DNA of 64,000 nucleotides from Nocardia wallacei. Lineage in GTDB: Bacteria; Actinomycetota; Actinomycetes; Mycobacteriales; Mycobacteriaceae. A program made the position numbers and the translations under genes. Below are positions 58,487-64,000 of the stretch, piece by piece. The stretch is taken from contig NZ_AP023396.1 of the NCBI RefSeq assembly GCF_014466955.1, positions 3,038,001 through 3,102,000 on the forward strand, given 5' to 3'. The number at the start of each line of letters is the position of its first letter. Position 1 is the stretch's first letter. The notes beneath the pieces were generated by a model. That model was not told the DNA's origin and made no database searches. It saw only the letters and a list, made by a program, of their open reading frames with translations.

Positions 58487-59449
58487 TCACCTCCCTGGCG
58501 GCGTCTGCGCGCCGCCGTCGAATTGCCGTGCGGGACCGGAGAACTCACCGGTCGCGGCGGCCACCACGCACTCCTCGACGAAGCCGAGCAGCTTCAGGTG
58601 GTACGCCGCAGCCGTGTACCCCAGGCTGATGTTGTGCCCGGTGTTCGGCTGCAGATTGACTACCACCCGCGGCGCCGCTGTGAACAGTGCCGCGATCCCG
58701 GCGAGTTCCTCGGGATCGTTGCGCCACACCGTCTCGTGGTCGCCGGCGCTCCAGCGCACCGGAATTCGCACCATTCCGGCCAGCCGGGGGAGTTCGCGGT
58801 CGGGCCAGTCGGTGATCGCCGCCGCCTCCAGCTTGGGGCCGGGTACGCCGATCGCCGCGCCGCCCACCAGATCCGGTGGATACAGCCGGTCGGGGTGCCA
58901 CAGCAGCGCGCCGAGCCCCGGCGGCCGGGTGCCGTGCGGCCGCGGGCTCCACAGCACGCGCTCGGCCTCGGGATGATGCCGTCGCCCGCTGCCCGCGAGT
59001 TCCACGCCCAGCAGCGCGCGGCCGCGGCGGTCCTCGGCCGACATGCGCAGGGCGAGTTCGCATCCGGCCGAGTGGGCCACGAGGAATACGCCCGCACCGC
59101 GGGGCCGGTCGCCGAGGTGGGCGTCGATGCCGCCGTACATCAGCCCGACGCGGCGTTCCGGCCGGGTCAGCCGGTCCGCGAACGGGCCCGAATTCCCGTA
59201 GCCGGGCCGGTCGAGCGCCAGCACCGTGTACCCGAGTCGGCGGGCGGTGCGCAGCAGCGAGAGCCCGGGATGGCCCGGGCAGTCGAAGTACGCCGACGTC
59301 GTACCGCCGCCGTGCAAGGCCACCAGTACCGCGCGCGGCGACGGCGCCTCGGCCAGTAGTCCCGATACCGGGATGCCGTCCACGTCGGCGAGCACCGCGG
59401 CGGGCGCGCCGTCGTCGGCCGGCAGCAGCTCGGTCTGCGTGAGAGTCAT
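58487..59449 (-). CDS. Alpha/beta hydrolase
   Basis: A 320-residue alpha/beta hydrolase. The oxyanion segment HGGGTTSAYF is at ~46, the nucleophile Ser127 is in the elbow VAHSAGCE (AHSAG where GxSxG is usual), an acid may be the Asp in SAGDHETVW, and His in NTGHNISLG completes the triad. It could hydrolyse an ester, a lactone or a CoA thioester. It slightly overlaps the DoxX region at its 3' end and follows the DUF35-thiolase gene by 25 bp. Confidence 0.85.
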   Translation of the reverse strand: MTLTQTELLPADDGAPAAVLADVDGIPVSGLLAEAPSPRAVLVALHGGGTTSAYFDCPGHPGLSLLRTARRLGYTVLALDRPGYGNSGPFADRLTRPERRVGLMYGGIDAHLGDRPRGAGVFLVAHSAGCELALRMSAEDRRGRALLGVELAGSGRRHHPEAERVLWSPRPHGTRPPGLGALLWHPDRLYPPDLVGGAAIGVPGPKLEAAAITDWPDRELPRLAGMVRIPVRWSAGDHETVWRNDPEELAGIAALFTAAPRVVVNLQPNTGHNISLGYTAAAYHLKLLGFVEECVVAAATGEFSGPARQFDGGAQTPPGR

Positions 59450-59474
59450 TGCGCGACATTCGTGTTCACGGCGA

Positions 59475-61157
59475 TCACGACTGCGTCCGCAGCAGTATCG
59501 CGCCGCCGGGCGTGAGCCCGCCGCTGGACACGACCGCGACCCGGGCGCCGTCGACCTGCCGCGCGCCCGCCGTCCCGCGCAGCTGCACCACCGCCTCGTG
59601 CAGCAGGCCCATGCCGTGCGTGCGGCCGTGCGAGAGCTGGCCGCCGTGCGTGTTGACCGGAATCGTGCCGTCGCGGGCGATGGCCTTGCCGCCGTGGAGG
59701 AAGTCCTTGGCCTCGCCGATACCGCAGAACCCGAGCGCCTCGATCCAGGACAGGCAGTTGAAGGTGAAGCCGTCGTAGAGTTCGGCGACGTCGACGTCGG
59801 CGGGCCGCAGCTCGGTGCGGCTCCACAGGTGCGCGGCGGGCCCGAGCACCTGCGGCTCGTGGGTCAGCGTGCTCTGGTCCCACTCGATGCGCTCGATGAT
59901 CTGGGTGCCCACGGCCTCCACCAGTATCGGCGGCACCGCGAGATCGCGCGCGGCGTCCTTCGCCGACACGATCACCGCGATGGCGCCGTCGCAGGGCACG
60001 TCGCAGTCATAGAGGCCGAACGGGGTGGTGATGGTCCGGGCGGTGAGATAGTCGTCCATGGTGAGCGGATCCCGGTACACCGCGGTGGGTTCCAGTTCGG
60101 CGTTGGCGCGCTGGTTCAGCGCGATCCAGCCGAGCGTCTCACGGGTGGTGCCGTAGCGGTGGAAGTGCCGCTGCGCGTTCTGGGCCAGGGTGTGCGCGGC
60201 GGAGGTGGCGCCGAAGGGCATCATCCAGCTGGTGGTGCGCCCGCCCGACGGCTTGATCCGGCCGGTCCTCATCAGCTCGTTGAACGTCGCCTCCCACAGC
60301 GTGCGGAAGCACAGCACGTGCCGAGCCAGCCCGGCCGCGACGGCCGTCATCGCGGCAATCACCGAGCCGCCCGGACCGAAGGTCTCGATGCCGCCGTTGT
60401 GCCAGGTGGGCCGCAGGCCGAGGGCGGCCTCCACGGCGGTGATGCCGCCCTCGCCGAATCCGCCCAGATTGCCGCCGCCCGGATAGGAGGCGAGGCCGTC
60501 GATGTCGTCTAGGGTCAGCCCGGCATCGGCGACGGCGCGCTCACACGCCTCCACGGTCAACTCCAGCGGCGGCACCATCAGCCGCCGGCCCAGCCGGGAC
60601 ATGCCGATCCCGGTGAGCGCCACCTTGTCCTCGAACTTGTCCTGCCGGATCATCGGCCGCACGTGTTCGGCGAACCGGCTGGGGTCGATCTCGTCCACCG
60701 GCAGCGGGGCGGGCGAGGGCTGCTCGGCGGCGGGCCGGAACAGCGGCAGCCAGACATCGTCGTCGCGCCGGAACACGACCTCCAGCCGCATGCCCAGGGC
60801 CAGCTCGTCGGGGTCGGTGTCGATGATGTTGGTGGTCAAGCGGACTCGCGGATCCTCCACCAGCGCCACCTGTGCCACCACGTAGGGGGCCGGGAGCCCG
60901 GGCATCGAGAACCGGTGATTCACCGTGAAACTCGACAGCACGGCCGCGCCGGACACCTCCCGCACGCCCAGATCGTGCCCGCGGCAGTACCGGCACAGCG
61001 GCTGCGGCGGATGGATCAGCGCGGCGCAGGACCGGCACTCCTGGATCCGCAGCGTGCCGTCGGCGCCCGCGGTCCAGAAGAATTCGGTGTCCGGGGTGAG
61101 CAGGGGCAGTGGCCGCCCGGACGGCTCGGCCCGCGATGCAGGGGTCTGCTCGGCCAC
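59475..61157 (-). CDS. DUF35/OB-fold and thiolase-like fusion protein (possible side-chain aldolase)
   Basis: A 560-residue fusion. Residues 1-150 form a DUF35 domain: rubredoxin-like zinc ribbon with Cys41, Cys44, Cys55 and Cys58, then an OB-fold. From ~175 a thiolase-like domain of the SCP-x/Ltp2 group follows. The thiolase nucleophilic Cys is absent (IETFGPGGSV there), while YDGFT (Tyr461) and the His-rich NTHGGQLSHGRTHG remain, as in the steroid aldolase Ltp2. In steroid degradation DUF35 (ChsH2) and Ltp2 are separate proteins forming a retro-aldolase; here they are one. GTG start with GAGGAGGC. Confidence 0.88.
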   Translation of the reverse strand: MAEQTPASRAEPSGRPLPLLTPDTEFFWTAGADGTLRIQECRSCAALIHPPQPLCRYCRGHDLGVREVSGAAVLSSFTVNHRFSMPGLPAPYVVAQVALVEDPRVRLTTNIIDTDPDELALGMRLEVVFRRDDDVWLPLFRPAAEQPSPAPLPVDEIDPSRFAEHVRPMIRQDKFEDKVALTGIGMSRLGRRLMVPPLELTVEACERAVADAGLTLDDIDGLASYPGGGNLGGFGEGGITAVEAALGLRPTWHNGGIETFGPGGSVIAAMTAVAAGLARHVLCFRTLWEATFNELMRTGRIKPSGGRTTSWMMPFGATSAAHTLAQNAQRHFHRYGTTRETLGWIALNQRANAELEPTAVYRDPLTMDDYLTARTITTPFGLYDCDVPCDGAIAVIVSAKDAARDLAVPPILVEAVGTQIIERIEWDQSTLTHEPQVLGPAAHLWSRTELRPADVDVAELYDGFTFNCLSWIEALGFCGIGEAKDFLHGGKAIARDGTIPVNTHGGQLSHGRTHGMGLLHEAVVQLRGTAGARQVDGARVAVVSSGGLTPGGAILLRTQS

Positions 61158-61246
61158 AGCGCCTCCTCGTGATGTCGCAAGCCGCCGCCGCGGCCGGGGC
61201 GCAGCGCCGCCGCGGCCGGGGTCGCCGGATGCTGTGTGGTGTCCGG

Positions 61247-61441
61247 CTATTCGGCGATGGAGATCGCGCGTTCGGGGCACGAGTGCACGGCCTCGCGTAC
61301 CTGTTCGCGCTGGTCGTCGGGGACCGATTCGTCGACCGGGGACGAATGGCCGTCGATCTCGCTCAGTTCGAACGACTTCGGGGCGATCATCGCGCACAGC
61401 GTGTGCCCTTGGCAGCGTTCCTGATCGACATGGACCTTCAC
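61247..61441 (-). CDS. Small ferredoxin, 3Fe-4S type with His
   Basis: A 64-residue ferredoxin. Cluster ligands are Cys10 and Cys16 in CQGHTLCAMIAP and the Cys in HSCPERAI, with His13 in the variable position, typical of actinobacterial P450 ferredoxins. GTG start with GAGAGGAAG upstream. No P450 is in its own operon, so it may serve the P450 at 54606, one of the Rieske oxygenases, or an enzyme outside the window. It lies between the SDR and the DUF35-thiolase fusion. Confidence 0.9.
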   Translation of the reverse strand: MKVHVDQERCQGHTLCAMIAPKSFELSEIDGHSSPVDESVPDDQREQVREAVHSCPERAISIAE

Positions 61442-61482
61442 GACGTACTTCCTCTCGGATGGGACAGCGGTGGTGGGCGGGC

Positions 61483-62190
61483 TCAGGTGTTGCGCCCGCC
61501 GTTGACGCCGATGATCTGGCCGGTGATGTAGCCGGCCTCCTCGGAGATGAGGAACGCGCAGGTCGCCGCGATGTCGGCGGGCGTGCCGACGCGCCGGACC
61601 GGCGTGCGCTGGATGTGGTCCTCGACCGAGCCGCCGAGCCGGCGCGCCTCCTCGGAACGGCGCAGCATCGGGGTGTCGATGAATCCGGGCGGCACGGCGT
61701 TCACCGTGATGCCCGACGGCCCGAGTTCCAGCGCCAGCGCCTTGGTGAGGCCGTTGACCGCCGACTTCGCCGACACGTAGTGCGACATGAACGGCTGGCC
61801 GGAGTGGGTGCTGGAGGAGGAGATGTTGACGATGCGCCCCCAGCCCGCCGCCAGCATGTCCGGCAGCACCGCCTGCACGCAGTGGAAGACGCCGTTGAGG
61901 TTGACGTCGATCACCCGCTGCCATTCGGGGAAGGAGATGTTCTGGAACCGCTTGAAGCCGTCCACGCCGGCCGCGTTCACCAGCACGGTCACCGGGCCGA
62001 GTTTCGCGCGCACGTCGGTCAGCGCCGCGGCGATCTCCTCGGGGTCGGTGACGTCGGCCCGGAAGGCGAGGTCGTCGTCGGTGGGCGGGTTCAGATCCAG
62101 TGCGGCGACGTGGAATCCGTCGCTGCGCAACCGCTGGGCGATGCCGAGGCCGATACCCGAGGCGCCGCCGGTGACCACTGCCGTCTTCAC
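61483..62190 (-). CDS. Short-chain dehydrogenase/reductase
   Basis: A 235-residue SDR, short because it begins almost at the cofactor motif TGGASGIG (7-14). NAAG in place of NNAG, active site NISSSST, HYVSAKSA for Tyr/Lys, and YITGQIIGVNGG at the end. GTG 62190 has GGAAGG at some distance. It opens the minus-strand operon that ends at 57133 or 56073 and may act as 3-hydroxyacyl-CoA dehydrogenase. Confidence 0.88.
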   Translation of the reverse strand: MKTAVVTGGASGIGLGIAQRLRSDGFHVAALDLNPPTDDDLAFRADVTDPEEIAAALTDVRAKLGPVTVLVNAAGVDGFKRFQNISFPEWQRVIDVNLNGVFHCVQAVLPDMLAAGWGRIVNISSSSTHSGQPFMSHYVSAKSAVNGLTKALALELGPSGITVNAVPPGFIDTPMLRRSEEARRLGGSVEDHIQRTPVRRVGTPADIAATCAFLISEEAGYITGQIIGVNGGRNT

Positions 62191-62290
62191 GCCGGGCGCC
62201 CCTTCCCGGTGATCCGCGGGCGCGCCGGGCCGCTCGGCGCCCTCGTCGCGGGAGTGCGTGTAGTCTCGAGCACAAGAATCTCCCTTCCAA

Positions 62291-62309
62291 GTATGAGAAC
62301 CGTACTCTC
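62291..62309. promoter_or_regulatory. GAGAA-CTCTC imperfect palindrome upstream of the SDR operon
   Basis: GAGA (62295-62298) and TCTC (62306-62309) flank a 7-bp spacer. On the minus strand it contains TTCTCATAC, the same string as at 33542-33550, and the octamer TCTCATAC also occurs at 54503. It lies ~100 bp before the GTG at 62190. Confidence 0.45.
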
Positions 62310-62437
62310 GTCGCGTTTGGGTCCGCAAGGGTCGCGCGCCGGGCCGCCCGGACGCAACGGCCTGCGCGCCGATGCCGAGATTTCGCGCAGGCCACCGGTT
62401 TGTGGCGAGTTGTTACGCCCCCGGCCTATGAATGTTA

Positions 62438-62458
62438 CATTCTCAGATATCGAGAATG
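62438..62458. promoter_or_regulatory. CATTCTC-GAGAATG palindrome upstream of the ALDH gene
   Basis: Perfect 7-bp arms CATTCTC (62438-62444) and GAGAATG (62452-62458) with a 7-bp spacer, 30-50 bp before ATG 62488. The design equals that at 33542-33558. It is a strong operator candidate for the ALDH gene and perhaps for the divergent operon. Confidence 0.65.
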
Positions 62459-62487
62459 AAGTTTCCATAGATCGGCGAGGAGACGGG

Positions 62488-63950
<1,463 letters not shown>

Positions 63951-63954
<4 letters not shown>

Positions 63955-64000
63955 GCAAACCGCTGGAGGGCATCCGGGTGCTCGAGGTCGCGATGTACGG
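63951..64000 (+). CDS. CoA-transferase family III (CaiB/BaiF type), 3' truncated by window edge
   Basis: Only 16 complete codons are visible. KPLEGIRVLEVAMY matches the usual start of CaiB/BaiF-type CoA-transferases. GTG 63951 overlaps the ALDH stop (GTGA), so it is translationally coupled. Confidence 0.65.

Overview
The window looks like part of the chromosome of a high-GC actinobacterium of the Mycobacteriales (Nocardia, Rhodococcus or Mycolicibacterium type). The evidence is very high GC with strong third-position GC, many GTG starts, long ATGA/GTGA-coupled operons, a large set of FadE-type acyl-CoA dehydrogenases, a predicted F420-dependent luciferase-like oxidoreductase, and small His-containing 3Fe-4S ferredoxins beside a P450. 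I recognise no rRNA, tRNA, CRISPR array, phage gene or insertion sequence. Almost every gene is catabolic: uptake, CoA activation, oxygenation, beta-oxidation, or the regulators of these.

Layout. (1) 1-10329, plus strand: the end of a fused LivH-LivM permease, LivG and LivF, a small membrane protein, then an acyl-CoA dehydrogenase, SDR, CaiB-type CoA-transferase, enoyl-CoA hydratase, thiolase and a second acyl-CoA dehydrogenase. This is an uptake plus beta-oxidation operon, with a 120-bp in-frame tandem duplication after the CoA-transferase gene. (2) 10330-13803: a quinone-oxidoreductase-like gene divergent from a SnoaL-like gene that carries a frameshift in a C tract, two TetR regulators and a GNAT protein. 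(3) 13804-23424, plus strand: a sigma70-like promoter abutting a 33-bp palindrome, then SDR, carboxymuconolactone-decarboxylase-like protein, two Rieske oxygenases each followed by a small paralogous protein, a TauD-like dioxygenase between them, an amidohydrolase without its HxH motif, an aldehyde dehydrogenase and an acyl-CoA dehydrogenase. (4) 33274-23429, minus strand: SMP-30-like lactonase, SDR, Rieske oxygenase, Baeyer-Villiger monooxygenase, SDR, thiamine-diphosphate enzyme and aldehyde dehydrogenase. (5) 33621-39956: a GntR/FCD regulator flanked by two identical inverted 28-bp operators, then four acyl-CoA dehydrogenases and an enoyl-CoA hydratase on the plus strand. (6) 40120-56086: a small secreted protein, two acyl-CoA ligases, a MaoC-like hydratase, AcuI-like reductase, SDRs, CoA-transferases, an enoyl-CoA hydratase, an F420-type oxidoreductase, an acyl-CoA dehydrogenase pair, and a P450 with its ferredoxin. 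(7) 56073-64000: two hydroxyisobutyrate-dehydrogenase-like proteins, DoxX, an alpha/beta hydrolase, a DUF35-thiolase-like fusion, a ferredoxin and an SDR on the minus strand, divergent from an aldehyde dehydrogenase and the start of another CoA-transferase.

How it may work together (inference). Oxygenases (Rieske, P450, Baeyer-Villiger) and SDRs would open and oxidise cyclic or bulky substrates. Lactonase and aldehyde dehydrogenases would give acids, ligases and CaiB enzymes would make CoA thioesters, and paired acyl-CoA dehydrogenases, hydratases and thiolase or aldolase-like enzymes would shorten them. Three full-plus-degenerate acyl-CoA dehydrogenase pairs and a DUF35-thiolase fusion without a nucleophilic Cys resemble steroid side-chain degradation, so a steroid, terpenoid or other alicyclic substrate is plausible. 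The substrate itself cannot be read from the sequence.

The parts most worth a second look are the duplicated Rieske-plus-small-protein modules with the HxH-less amidohydrolase, the GntR operators that tie two divergent operons together, and a recurring TCTCATAC / TTCTC-GAGAA motif in several divergent promoters.
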